Assembly: GCA_017521285.1 (NCBI GenBank)
Contig: JAFXDG010000042.1
Coordinates: 1 to 48,773 of the forward strand
Reading direction: 5' to 3'
From: Bacteroidaceae bacterium
Lineage (GTDB): Bacteria; Bacteroidota; Bacteroidia; Bacteroidales; Bacteroidaceae
DNA length: 48,773 nucleotides
In this document: piece after piece, positions 34,807 to 44,177 of the stretch
Layout of the letters: the number at the start of each line of letters is the position of its first letter
How positions within the stretch are numbered: position 1 is the stretch's first letter
The notes under the pieces: generated by a model
The model's input: only the letters and a program-made list of their open reading frames with translations
The model's database searches: none
What the model was told of the DNA's origin: nothing
Program-made: the position numbers and the translations under genes

Positions 34807-36462
34807 TTAGTCGGCTGCATTCTGATAAAGGAAACGTTTGATACTCTTCTTCGGTGTTTTCTCAAACTCGTCTTTCATAATGACGAAACGTGAGATTTGT
34901 GAGTAGTGAGGAATCATGGTGTTCAGTTCCTGCACGTTGGTCTGCATTACCTGTTTCAATTCCTCTTCCGGCATTTCACCGGCTTCGTCGTAATCGGGAT
35001 GGATAAGGGCTACTAATTTGTCTCCCTTTTGGATGATGATGGACTCTGAAACCAGATGCAGGTTGTTCAGCTTGTCCTCAATTTCTTCAGGATAGATGTT
35101 TTGGCCCGATGCGCTCAGCAACATATTCTTTGAACGGCCTTTGATGGTGATGTTTCCTTCGGCATCAATCACACCCAAGTCTCCCGTATGCAACCATCCT
35201 TCGGCATCAATGGCTTCACGGGTTGCTTCTTCATTCTTGTAGTAGCCAAGCATTACGTTGGCGCCACGGCAAACAATCTCGCCCACTATATTTTCGGGGT
35301 CTGGACTTAGCACCTTCACCTCCATACGCGGGGCAGCCTTTCCGCATGAAGCCATCTTGAAACGCTTCCAGTCCTCATAGCAGATGATAGGGCCGCACTC
35401 CGTCATACCATAGCCTACGGTATAGGGGAAATCTATCATGCGAAGGAACTTCTCCACATCTTGGTTGAAGGCTGCACCACCCACAATGACTTCGTAGAAA
35501 CGTCCGCCAAAAGCTTCAATTACCTTTTGACGTACAGATGCCTTAATCTTGTCGTTGATGATGGGCACTTTCAACAATATCTTCATGGTCGGGGTTTGCA
35601 ACTTGGGCAATACGGCTTTCTTGATGATTTTTTCAATAATCAACGGTACGGCAATGACAATGTGGGGCTTCACGTCGGCAAATGCCTGGAAAATAATTTT
35701 CGGACTGGGTACACGGGTCAAGAAGTAGATGTGTAAGCCTTGACAGAACTCATACAGAAATTCAAAGGCCATGCCGTACATGTGAGCCATGGGGAGCATG
35801 GACACTACACTGCTTCCTGGTTTCAGATTGATGACTTCTTTGGCAAACTCTACGTTTGATAACAGTGAACGGAAAGGAAGCATTACACCCTTTGAAAGTC
35901 CTGTACTGCCTGAAGTATAGTTGATGATGGCCAGTTGGTCTGGCGAACTTTCGTGTTCATAGTGGATATGTTCGATGCGGAAGTTCTTGGGATATTTCTT
36001 GCCGAACATTTCATTGAGGTGTTCACGGGCATAGGTCAATTTCTCCGAACGGCTCACCAACAGGGAAAAGTCGTTTACCAGAATGATGCCTTGCAAAGCT
36101 GGCATCTGTTCTGCATCCAAAGTGGGCCATACGGCATCACCTACAAACATGAACTTGGCATCGGAATGGTTCACAATGTTGTGTACCACCTCAGGGGTAA
36201 ATTCATGCAAGATAGGAACTGCTACAGCACCATAAGTCACAGTTGCCAAGAAAGCCACTCCCCAATGGGAAGAGTTACGTCCACAGATGGCAATCTTGTC
36301 ACCTTTTTCTACACCACCCTCAGCCATGAGGATATGCATTTTCTCAATTTTGCGCGCTACATCCTTGTATTGTAGTGTGCTTCCATTATAGTCGGTCAAG
36401 GCATCCAAGTCCCAATTCTGCTTCAAGGTACCTTCTATTTGACCTATAAAAGTATTGTCCAT
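34807..36462 (-). CDS. AMP-dependent long-chain acyl-CoA ligase
   Basis: 551 residues from 36462 (MDNTFIGQIEGTL); the ATG at 36534 lies upstream of the promoter. ATP/AMP motif YTSGSTGLSKGVML near residue 182, GYGMTECGPIICYE near 347, then WLHTGDLGVIDAEGNITIKGRSKNMLLSASGQNIYPEEIE (about 440-480) with a C-terminal lysine-containing PKKSIKRFL. It activates fatty acids as acyl-AMP then acyl-CoA, in the cytoplasm or at the membrane. Divergent from the UDP-glucose dehydrogenase gene. Confidence 0.93.
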   Translation of the reverse strand: MDNTFIGQIEGTLKQNWDLDALTDYNGSTLQYKDVARKIEKMHILMAEGGVEKGDKIAICGRNSSHWGVAFLATVTYGAVAVPILHEFTPEVVHNIVNHSDAKFMFVGDAVWPTLDAEQMPALQGIILVNDFSLLVSRSEKLTYAREHLNEMFGKKYPKNFRIEHIHYEHESSPDQLAIINYTSGSTGLSKGVMLPFRSLLSNVEFAKEVINLKPGSSVVSMLPMAHMYGMAFEFLYEFCQGLHIYFLTRVPSPKIIFQAFADVKPHIVIAVPLIIEKIIKKAVLPKLQTPTMKILLKVPIINDKIKASVRQKVIEAFGGRFYEVIVGGAAFNQDVEKFLRMIDFPYTVGYGMTECGPIICYEDWKRFKMASCGKAAPRMEVKVLSPDPENIVGEIVCRGANVMLGYYKNEEATREAIDAEGWLHTGDLGVIDAEGNITIKGRSKNMLLSASGQNIYPEEIEDKLNNLHLVSESIIIQKGDKLVALIHPDYDEAGEMPEEELKQVMQTNVQELNTMIPHYSQISRFVIMKDEFEKTPKKSIKRFLYQNAAD

Positions 36463-36489
36463 AATTTGCACATTATTGCTTAGATTGTG

Positions 36490-36520
36490 CAAATATATAG
36501 TATTTTCTTCGTACTCCAAA
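36490..36520 (-). promoter_or_regulatory. Promoter of the acyl-CoA ligase gene
   Basis: - strand: TTTG at 36520-36517, exactly 19 bases, TATATTTG at 36497-36490. The expected leader before the start at 36462 is about 25 bases. Confidence 0.8.
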
Positions 36521-36634
36521 TAAAAACGGCACATTTTTTGATTTTATGTGCAATGTTTGTGCTTTTTCCCTCTTTCCCCTATACCAATTCACTAAATAAT
36601 TATAATGAAAGCATGTATGGAGGGAATAATCCGT

Positions 36635-36642
36635 TATATTTG
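36635..36642 (+). promoter_or_regulatory. -7 box of the UDP-glucose dehydrogenase gene
   Basis: TATATTTG, a full match to TAnnTTTG, 32 bases before the ATG at 36675. No clear TTTG at the -33 position. Confidence 0.55.
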
Positions 36643-36674
36643 CATAAATAATCAAACCCAGAAAAAATGAACGT

Positions 36675-38012
36675 ATGAAAGAACTGAAAGACATAAGAAT
36701 TGCAGTAGCCGGTACCGGTTATGTAGGTTTGTCCATGGCTACCTTGTTGGCTCAGCATCATCCCGTAGTGGCGGTGGATGTGATACCGGAGAAAGTGGAG
36801 AAAATCAATCAGCGCATCAGTCCCATTCAGGATGAGTATATCGAACAATTCTTTGCCGAAAAGCCTCTTCAACTGACCGCAACATTGGATGGGGCGACTG
36901 CTTACCGCGATGCAGACTTTGTCATCATTGCTGCTCCTACCAACTACGATCCTCAGAAAAATTTCTTCGATACGCACCACATCGAGGATGTCATTGACTT
37001 GGTGTTGGAGGTGAATCCTGAAGCCACAATGGTCATCAAGAGTACGATTCCTGTAGGGTATTGTCGCTCACTCTATGTAAGGTATGCCCGTAAGTTCAAG
37101 GAGCGCGGATGGGACACAACACATAAGCTCCGCCTGCTCTTTTCACCCGAATTCTTGCGCGAAAGTAAAGCTTTGTACGACAATCTGTATCCCAGCCGTA
37201 TCATTGTAGGTTATCCCAAAATGATAGAGCATTATGATGAAGAAAATGATGCTATCCGTGCCATTGCCGGCAACCATTTGGAAGAAGTAGCCCACCAGTT
37301 TGCTGCCCTGTTACAAGAAGGAGCCGTCAAGCCTGATATTGACACCTTGTTCATGGGGTTGAAGGAGGCGGAAGCCGTAAAACTCTTTGCTAACACCTAT
37401 CTGGCTCTCCGGGTGAGCTATTTCAACGAACTGGACACCTATGCCGAAATGAAAGGTCTGGATACACAAGCCATCATCAATGGGGTAGGTCTGGATCCCC
37501 GTATTGGAACTCACTACAACAATCCCTCTTTCGGATATGGCGGCTATTGCCTTCCTAAGGACACCAAGCAATTGTTGGCTAACTACAACGATGTGCCCCA
37601 GAACATGATGACTGCCATTGTAGAGAGTAACCGTACCCGTAAGGACTTTATTGCCGACCAAGTACTGCATAAGGCGGGCTATTACAGCTATAGTGAACAG
37701 AATCGCTATGACAAGGCACACGAAAAGGAATGTATCATAGGTGTCTATCGCCTTACCATGAAGTCAAATTCCGACAATTTCCGCCAAAGTGCCATTCAAG
37801 GAATCATGAAGCGCATCAAGGCCAAGGGGGCTACTGTCATCATTTATGAACCTGCATTAGAAGATGGAAGCACCTTTTTTGGTAGCCGCATTGTAAACGA
37901 TTTGAGCGAATTCAAGCGTCTGTCCGATTCCATCATAGCCAATCGTTACGACTCCTCGTTGGATGATGTCTGCCAAAAGGTCTATACCCGCGATGTATTC
38001 AAGCGGGATTGA
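36675..38012 (+). CDS. ugd: UDP-glucose 6-dehydrogenase family
   Basis: 445 residues. NAD loop GTGYVG at 13-18, STIPVGYC near 120, [24 protein letters not shown] near 155-180, and [11 protein letters not shown] with the catalytic cysteine C292. It oxidises UDP-glucose (or a UDP-HexNAc) to the uronic acid, a precursor for capsular polysaccharide. It lies outside the polysaccharide cluster but can feed it. A UDP-N-acetyl-hexosamine dehydrogenase is the alternative. Confidence 0.88.
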   Translation: MKELKDIRIAVAGTGYVGLSMATLLAQHHPVVAVDVIPEKVEKINQRISPIQDEYIEQFFAEKPLQLTATLDGATAYRDADFVIIAAPTNYDPQKNFFDTHHIEDVIDLVLEVNPEATMVIKSTIPVGYCRSLYVRYARKFKERGWDTTHKLRLLFSPEFLRESKALYDNLYPSRIIVGYPKMIEHYDEENDAIRAIAGNHLEEVAHQFAALLQEGAVKPDIDTLFMGLKEAEAVKLFANTYLALRVSYFNELDTYAEMKGLDTQAIINGVGLDPRIGTHYNNPSFGYGGYCLPKDTKQLLANYNDVPQNMMTAIVESNRTRKDFIADQVLHKAGYYSYSEQNRYDKAHEKECIIGVYRLTMKSNSDNFRQSAIQGIMKRIKAKGATVIIYEPALEDGSTFFGSRIVNDLSEFKRLSDSIIANRYDSSLDDVCQKVYTRDVFKRD

Positions 38013-38135
38013 TCGTGCGTCGCTTTGTTATATACCTTATTATTAATTAATAGGTATAGTCCGTTGATGTGATTCTGTTATAAACAGATGTATATCAAAA
38101 AAGAACTGTACCACATTTGATATACAAAATACAAA

Positions 38136-38174
38136 GAAGGTGTCAGAATGAAATGAGGTCATTTTGACACCTTC
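38136..38174. terminator. Inverted repeat/terminator between convergent ugd and GH31 genes
   Basis: Arms gaaggtgtcagaatga (38136-38151) and tcattttgacaccttc (38159-38174) pair with one mismatch and a 7-base loop. The same AATGAAATGAGG-CATTTTGACAC wording occurs at 32060-32082, which suggests a recurring terminator cassette. Confidence 0.7.
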
Positions 38175-38208
38175 CTTTGCATTTAGGAAATTACGGAACA
38201 ACGGTTGG

Positions 38209-40614
38209 TTACAGTTTTACACGTACACGGCGGCCGTTGTAATTTACTGTTTTTTCTATTCCACCGGCAATCTTTACATTGAATGTGCGGTTCTGTATCA
38301 TACCCGGATATTCGCCTTGACGACGATCGATGGTGAGAGTCTGTGCTTTATCGTTCCACTTGAAGGTGATGGTAGAGTACAGCCCCTTCTGGTAGTTGTA
38401 ATTGTCACCTTCATCTTCATAGAGCGTAAATTCAGCATTTGCACCGGGATAGACAACGATGTCGAGGTTGTCCCAAGGCTTTTCTGTGGTATATTGTACT
38501 TCAGGACCTACTGGGATGATAGAACCGGCCTTGATGTACAATGGAGAATAAGCGAGGGGAGCATTGGCTTTCACGTTTTGTCCACCATCATACAACTTGT
38601 TTGTCCAGAAGTCGTACCATTGGGCTCCTGCAGGCAGATATACTTCGTAAGTTTTCATCTCCTTCCAGTTCACAGGACGATAGAGTTCCCCTGTGGCCTC
38701 ATTCTTGTTCCATCCTGAAAGTTCGTCGGTGCGGACGATGCGTTCTTCTGTGTAAAGAGGATGGGCAACGGGGCACACCAATATATTACGGCCGTACATA
38801 TACTCGTCACCCATGTCCCAGACATTCTTGTCTTCCTTGAAATCCATCATAAGCGGACGCATGAAAGAGTCGTCGTTCTTGCTTACTTGCCATGAGAGGC
38901 TGTAAGTGTAGGGCATCAGGCGGTAACGCAATTTGATGGCATCGACCAATGCGTCATAAACCGGTTCACCAGGTTTGCCGTAGTAGTAGATTTCGCGATA
39001 CACATCGGTTCCGTGGCTACGCATCATAGGAGTAAAGGCTCCGTATTGCATCCAACGGACGTAGAGTTCCTGATACTGTGGGTTGCGGGTAGCAGAGTTG
39101 CGTCCTTGGGTGTTATACGAACCTGCAAAGAAACCACCGATGTCGGTATTTGTATTGGGGTTGGCTGTCAATGTATAGTTGAGGCAGATGGGAATTTGTT
39201 TGCGCAGATTTTCCCACGATGAGCCAACGTCGCCACTCCATGTGTTGGCACCATAGCGCTGCTGCCCGGCAAAGTAGCTGCGTGTGAGGATAAATACACG
39301 CTTGGTTGAATCAACAGCACGTTGGTGTTCATCAACACCACCAACGGCCATGAAAGGATACAGATTGCGTACTGAACGCCATGAACCCATTGCCGTCAAT
39401 TCGTCGAGGTCAGAATCTTTGTATTGCATGTGGTCCGGGTCTGTAGAGTCCATCCACCAGGCATCGATACCCATTTTGTGCAGACGAGTGAGGTGTTTCC
39501 AATAAATGTCGCGTGCTTCTTCTGAATATACATCATAGCAGCGTACACCACTCGGGTAATCTCTGCGAGGAGGCCAAAAACTAAGTCCGCTTTCAGGCCA
39601 TGTTTCGAATGACATCATGTGTCCCTTTTCTTTCAGTTCCTTATAAGGTTTGGTTTCGGGACCGAACGAAGACCAGATAGAGATGGAAATGTGTGCATTC
39701 TTATCATGTATTTCGTTAATCATGCGCTGTGCGTCGCCAAATTCATCGTTGAGGAACTCCATGGCATTCCAAGTGTAGTTTGAACCCCAATATTGCCAAT
39801 CCTGAATGATTCCGTCGAAGGGTACACCCAGTTCGCGGTATTTACGCACCACTTCCAATGTCTCGTGTTGGCTTTTGTAGCGTTCGCGACTTTGGTGAAA
39901 ACCGTATGTCCATAACGGTAGCATGGGAACCTTTCCGGTAAGCTGGCGCATCTGTGCAATGACACCGTCGGCATCGCCGCCATAGATGAAGTAGTAATCA
40001 ACACCTTTGCCCACTTCACTTTCCAATACCATTTCTCCACTGACACCTTTCTTGGGAGTGATGAAGCGGGTGGGAGAGTAGTTGTCCCAATAGATGCCAT
40101 ACCCCTTGATGCTTTGGAATACATGAGCGTAATCCTCCAGATTGCTCTGTTGCATATTGCGGTTTTCGTCTCGTTGGGACATCTTGCCATTTTGTAACAG
40201 ACCTACACCGTAGATACCTTCGTCGGCATCCATTGAAAAAGATTGTTTTACTTTGAAAGCCCCTTTGTCAGGTCCTTGGGTGATGGGAGTGAATCGGGTC
40301 TCAACCTCAGAGGTGAGCATATTGCCATGGTTGTCGGCAAATGAAACTTTGCCATCCTTTACCGTCACGGTCAAAAACGCACTTTTATAGACCGTAGCTC
40401 CATTCACTGTACTTTGTTTTACTTTAACCTTTTCAGGTTGGGCTATGACAACGAGCGACTGACGGGTGCTTTGTCCGTCCTGTGGTTTTTCCACTCGCAC
40501 AGTACGCGGTGTATAGAAGGTCACCGTCTGTGCATTCAATTCTTCACCATGTATTCCTATCAGATTTAAGGCCAACAGGATGATGGATTTTCCGAATAAA
40601 GATTTTCTTCTCAT
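38209..40614 (-). CDS. Glycoside hydrolase family 31 (alpha-xylosidase/alpha-glucosidase type)
   Basis: 801 residues with a signal peptide (MRRKSLFGKSIILLALNLIGIHGEELNAQ), hence periplasmic or surface. N-terminal galactose-mutarotase-like beta domain, then the GH31 barrel: FDGIIQDWQYWG near 265, nucleophile region GIDAWWMDSTDPDHMQ with D389, TRSYFAGQQRYGANTWSGDVGSSWENL near 445. The C-terminal domain resembles DUF5110 (YPGANAEFTLYEDEGDNYNY). GH31 enzymes release terminal alpha-xylose, alpha-glucose or alpha-galactose; the exact bond is unknown. The upstream operator-like repeats suggest substrate-induced control. Confidence 0.92.
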   Translation of the reverse strand: MRRKSLFGKSIILLALNLIGIHGEELNAQTVTFYTPRTVRVEKPQDGQSTRQSLVVIAQPEKVKVKQSTVNGATVYKSAFLTVTVKDGKVSFADNHGNMLTSEVETRFTPITQGPDKGAFKVKQSFSMDADEGIYGVGLLQNGKMSQRDENRNMQQSNLEDYAHVFQSIKGYGIYWDNYSPTRFITPKKGVSGEMVLESEVGKGVDYYFIYGGDADGVIAQMRQLTGKVPMLPLWTYGFHQSRERYKSQHETLEVVRKYRELGVPFDGIIQDWQYWGSNYTWNAMEFLNDEFGDAQRMINEIHDKNAHISISIWSSFGPETKPYKELKEKGHMMSFETWPESGLSFWPPRRDYPSGVRCYDVYSEEARDIYWKHLTRLHKMGIDAWWMDSTDPDHMQYKDSDLDELTAMGSWRSVRNLYPFMAVGGVDEHQRAVDSTKRVFILTRSYFAGQQRYGANTWSGDVGSSWENLRKQIPICLNYTLTANPNTNTDIGGFFAGSYNTQGRNSATRNPQYQELYVRWMQYGAFTPMMRSHGTDVYREIYYYGKPGEPVYDALVDAIKLRYRLMPYTYSLSWQVSKNDDSFMRPLMMDFKEDKNVWDMGDEYMYGRNILVCPVAHPLYTEERIVRTDELSGWNKNEATGELYRPVNWKEMKTYEVYLPAGAQWYDFWTNKLYDGGQNVKANAPLAYSPLYIKAGSIIPVGPEVQYTTEKPWDNLDIVVYPGANAEFTLYEDEGDNYNYQKGLYSTITFKWNDKAQTLTIDRRQGEYPGMIQNRTFNVKIAGGIEKTVNYNGRRVRVKL

Positions 40615-40670
40615 GTTTTAAAACTCTGTATGTAATAATTATAGATATTGCAAGTCCTACTATTTTTTTG

Positions 40671-40735
40671 CAAATTTACAGAAAAGAAACCAATGTTGAT
40701 ACTACAAATGTTGAAATGGTTATCACAAATGTTGA
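40671..40735 (-). promoter_or_regulatory. -7 box and paired operator-like repeats upstream of the GH31 gene
   Basis: The - strand -7 box is TAAATTTG at 40678-40671. Just upstream are two exact 11-bp direct repeats, acaaatgttga at 40704-40714 and 40725-40735, 21 bases apart (two helical turns), and a weaker accaatgttga at 40689-40699. Their place next to the -33 region and their phasing fit an activator binding site such as that of an AraC-type hybrid two-component regulator. Confidence 0.55.
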
Positions 40736-40902
40736 TTTTTGGATATTCAAGAAGAGGGAATGGCTGTATTTGTAGATTCAAGGCACTGAAAAAGTTTGCT
40801 TTAAAGGGGAGTGAATCCCTTTTGGGAGATATTGCTGAGGCTTTGGAAAACGTTGAATAGTGGTATCTAAAAACATATAGAAAAGGAAATGAAACGCTTG
40901 TT

Positions 40903-40934
40903 ATTGGCTGTTCGGCCATTTTGTGTTACTTTTG
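40903..40934 (+). promoter_or_regulatory. Promoter of the GH98-like gene
   Basis: ATTG at 40903-40906 (one base off TTTG), a 20-base spacer, then TACTTTTG at 40927-40934. Predicted leader is about 25 bases before the ATG at 40963. Confidence 0.65.
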
Positions 40935-40962
40935 CAGCACAGATTAACAAAACAATTAATAT

Positions 40963-43900
40963 ATGAACAAACGATTTTACTCTTTTCTCTTCCTCTTCCT
41001 GCTGATGATGGTGGCGGGAAAGGATGTGGCGGCACAGCAACGCCGACCGATTGACAACAAGAACCCTTTGTGGTTAGTGCATGTGGATGTGTGGAACAAG
41101 GCAGACCCGCAAAAGATTATTGACTTGATTCCTGATGACATCAAGCCTTACGTCTGCTTGAATCTGTCACTTTCGTGTGGTTATGACACGGAACGGGAAG
41201 TCTATAAGATGCCGCAGAATGCCATCCCGACTTATAAGTCGTGGGCATCGGTGTGTCAGCACAATGGCATGTGGTTCACTTGCCAGCCGGCGAGTGGCGG
41301 ACATACCCATCTTCGCGACGATGATTTGGAGATATTTGAATACTTCTACAAGACTTACCCCAACTTCCTTGGTTGGAATTATTGCGAACAGTTCTGGGGC
41401 TTCGATGAACCTAACGACAAAAGTTCCAGTTCACAAACTGACCGTCTGGCTTTGTTTGCCAAGTTGGTGCCCATGGCTCACAAGTATGGCGGCTTCCTGA
41501 CTATCAGTTTCTGTGGAAACATTTGGTCACATGGACTTAATCCCATCGGTATGATGAAGCGCAACAAGGATCTGTTGAAGGCTTGTAAAGATTATCCCGA
41601 GGCTTGCTTGTGGCTTTATAAATACACCACCTCGTCTTGTTTCTACAACAACGAGAGTGTAACCATGTCTCCCTTCATCAGCGGTTTGGCCACCAGCTAT
41701 GGTGTGCGTTACGACAACTGTGGCTGGAACGGAGCATTGGATGCCATTTTGGGCGAAGGACACGGCAAGAAATATCCTACAGCGGCCGGATTAGGTACAG
41801 TGATGGAACAGACATGTGTGAATGGTGGAGCTGTATGGGATGGTCCGGAATTGATATGGACAGAGGACTTCCAGAACCTGAGCAACACAAATGTAGATGG
41901 TTACACCCGTCGCAACTGGGGAACTTTCAACAGTTTCAAGGGCGGATGGATTGACATGTTCCGCAAGATTATTGATGGAACCATGTACATTCCTACACGC
42001 CAAGAGGTTGTGGAGAATACCAAAATTGTGGTGGTGAACGACATAAACAATACGGATTACGAACAGAGCTATGCAGCTTGGGGTAGTCTGTATGACGGAT
42101 TGTACAAACAGGACGATCCCTTCAACCGGGGCAATGGTCAATGGATGGACAACTTCTGCTATTTCAAGAAGACGGGCCGTTATGCTGCTATTCCTATCGT
42201 TATCGGTCTCTATGACTCGGTAGCAAAAGCTATTCCCGTACAGGTAAAGAAATCGGCTTACCAGTCACGTTGGGGTACTCAGACTGCCAAAGTCAATGAT
42301 TTCAACAAGCAATATCCCGAGGTGAGCAAGGGAGACCTTTATGTGTCACGTCGCGGAAACCAGCTTATCACTTACACTCCTTATACCTATTTGAATAAGA
42401 AAAAGAAGGCATCGGCTGAGATTCCTTTGCTCTACAACCGTTGCGATACATTGGAATTGAATTATGGCAAACTCAGTACGGGTACTATCCGTGAATACAG
42501 AGACAGTATCGTATTCTACTTGAATAACTATCGTTCTGACTCTACTGCTATGCAAATCGATCAGATTGTTCTTCGTGGCGTGGAGAAAGAACCGACTTTT
42601 GCAGTGAAGAAACGTTACCTTACTTCTGTTACGGCCACAGACTCTTGGGACGAAGCCGCTAAAGTCTATAAATTGAACGTGAAGCACATGGGTGGTGTAG
42701 ATTTGGTCATCAAGACAGAAGGAACAAGCGAACCTGAAGGCAAGTTGGCCGATGCTCCTGCCATTGCTCCCCTTGGCATTCCCCAACAGCCCGAGGCTTT
42801 TCGTGGTAAAATCATCATTGAAGCCGAAGATATGGACTTCAAGAGCATCAAGAGTTGTGTGACTGATCCCTATGGATGGTATCCTACTGTATTTGGTCAT
42901 GCCGGTAATGGCTTTGCCGACATGGGAACCAATACGAGCGGTTCGCTCCGTCATCAGCTGAATTGCAAGAATCCTGGTGAACACACTGTTTTCGTGCGTT
43001 ATACTTCTCCGTCGAAGGCGGGCAATATCTCTATTACTATCAATGGAATAAAGAAGACCGTGAAGTGCGAGAAGACTGCTACGAACGAATGGCGCAAAGT
43101 ATTTGTGACGACTAATTTGAAGGAAGGAAAGAATAACCTTATCATTACCAACGTGGGCGGTGCAGCCATGTATATCGACCAGATTATCTATACACCCGCA
43201 GGTATTGAAGCCGAGAAGTTCCAAGTGACTCTTCGCGAAGCTGAAGGTGGAAGTGTTTCAGCTGAGGTGACAGAGGCCGCTGAAGGTCAGAAAGTACAGC
43301 TCAACGTTACGCCCGCTGAAGGTTATGCCCATGTGGGATGGGAAATCATTCACGGTAATGTGACCATTGGTGACGACAACTCGTTTGTAATGCCCGACGA
43401 CATCGTAACTTTGCAACCCCTCTTTGCCGACCAGACAGCCATGTATGCTCTTGACTATACAACTGTGCTGAACGGTACTATCCCCGAAGGTTGGCGTGTT
43501 ACACAGGAGGATAACGGTATTCATGACTATCCCAATTCTTACGGTTCTGGTTCACGTACCTTTGTTGGTTTCAACGGTTATCAGGGCAAGGCCCTCTATT
43601 GGCGTGTGGGCAAGGCCGAGTATGGTATGCAGAGTGGTTATCCGCTTACTCTGAAAGCAGGAAAGTACAAGCTGAGCTATGCTATGGCTGCTTGGAAATA
43701 TACTCCGCAATACAAGGTGAGCATCCTCAACAAGAGTACAGGCAAGGCGGTAGTCACATCGGCTACACATACGGCAACACCCAATGCCGAAGGAAATACG
43801 GCAGCCAACCTTACTTCTGCCCGATTGTATGAGTTGGATTTCAACATTACTGACGCAGGCAACTATGTCATCCGTTTCCAGAATGCGGGTGGTGGCTTTG

Positions 43901-44085
43901 AAGAGTTCCTGCTGTTGGAATGCCGTATCAATAGCGAGCCTGATGGTATTGAGAATATAATATCCACTCCTGCTACGACGAAGGCTATCTATGACATCAA
44001 TGGTGTACGCCGCGAGTCATTGCAGAAGGGCTTGAACATCATCGTCACTACAGACGGTAAGGTTCGTAAACTTATGATTAAGTAA
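40963..44085 (+). CDS. Secreted multidomain glycoside hydrolase, GH98-like
   Basis: 1040 residues. Signal peptide to about VAAQ (residue 25). Residues about 30-620 read as a GH98-type catalytic region (NPLWLVHVDVWNKADPQKIIDLIPDDI; FLGWNYCEQFWGFD; LTISFCGNIWSHGLNPI; GVRYDNCGWNG). Residues about 625-750 form a CBM6/35-like carbohydrate-binding domain (KIIIEAEDMDFKSI to MYIDQIIYTP). Residues about 760-825 look like a divergent InlB/Bacteroidales repeat (VQLNVTPAEGYAHVGWEI), then a beta-sandwich, then a C-terminal tail AIYDINGVRRESL to KLMIK as in many exported Bacteroidales proteins. GH98 includes endo-beta-galactosidases acting on blood-group glycans and xylanases; which applies here is open. 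Confidence 0.8.
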   Translation: MNKRFYSFLFLFLLMMVAGKDVAAQQRRPIDNKNPLWLVHVDVWNKADPQKIIDLIPDDIKPYVCLNLSLSCGYDTEREVYKMPQNAIPTYKSWASVCQHNGMWFTCQPASGGHTHLRDDDLEIFEYFYKTYPNFLGWNYCEQFWGFDEPNDKSSSSQTDRLALFAKLVPMAHKYGGFLTISFCGNIWSHGLNPIGMMKRNKDLLKACKDYPEACLWLYKYTTSSCFYNNESVTMSPFISGLATSYGVRYDNCGWNGALDAILGEGHGKKYPTAAGLGTVMEQTCVNGGAVWDGPELIWTEDFQNLSNTNVDGYTRRNWGTFNSFKGGWIDMFRKIIDGTMYIPTRQEVVENTKIVVVNDINNTDYEQSYAAWGSLYDGLYKQDDPFNRGNGQWMDNFCYFKKTGRYAAIPIVIGLYDSVAKAIPVQVKKSAYQSRWGTQTAKVNDFNKQYPEVSKGDLYVSRRGNQLITYTPYTYLNKKKKASAEIPLLYNRCDTLELNYGKLSTGTIREYRDSIVFYLNNYRSDSTAMQIDQIVLRGVEKEPTFAVKKRYLTSVTATDSWDEAAKVYKLNVKHMGGVDLVIKTEGTSEPEGKLADAPAIAPLGIPQQPEAFRGKIIIEAEDMDFKSIKSCVTDPYGWYPTVFGHAGNGFADMGTNTSGSLRHQLNCKNPGEHTVFVRYTSPSKAGNISITINGIKKTVKCEKTATNEWRKVFVTTNLKEGKNNLIITNVGGAAMYIDQIIYTPAGIEAEKFQVTLREAEGGSVSAEVTEAAEGQKVQLNVTPAEGYAHVGWEIIHGNVTIGDDNSFVMPDDIVTLQPLFADQTAMYALDYTTVLNGTIPEGWRVTQEDNGIHDYPNSYGSGSRTFVGFNGYQGKALYWRVGKAEYGMQSGYPLTLKAGKYKLSYAMAAWKYTPQYKVSILNKSTGKAVVTSATHTATPNAEGNTAANLTSARLYELDFNITDAGNYVIRFQNAGGGFEEFLLLECRINSEPDGIENIISTPATTKAIYDINGVRRESLQKGLNIIVTTDGKVRKLMIK

Positions 44086-44113
44086 TTAGATTGTAGATAA
44101 CGGTTCTGAAAAG

Positions 44114-44151
44114 AAGAGGCTGTGCCGCTGGTGTTGGCACAGCCTCTTTTT
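44114..44151. terminator. Bidirectional rho-independent terminator
   Basis: Stem aagaggctgtgcc (44114-44126) with ggcacagcctctt (44136-44148), a 9-base loop, then T5. It lies between the convergent GH98-like and alcohol dehydrogenase genes. Confidence 0.92.
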
Positions 44152-44177
44152 GTGGGCTACGACACACTTTCATGAAT

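Larger units (their letters stand above)
40615..40962. other. 348-base divergent gap between the GH31 and GH98-like genes
   Basis: Contains the GH31 leader and promoter with direct repeats (40671-40735) and the GH98-side promoter (40903-40934). A 70-residue + strand frame at 40648-40860 overlaps the promoter. Its tail (LKKFALKGSESLLGDIAEALENVE) looks protein-like but has no family I recognise, and I do not call it a gene. Confidence 0.6.

Noticed and set aside
40648-40860. 70-residue + strand frame between the GH31 and GH98-like genes
   Set aside because: It overlaps the GH31 promoter and operator repeats, and its first half is improbable protein. The tail looks protein-like but could not be tied to a family.
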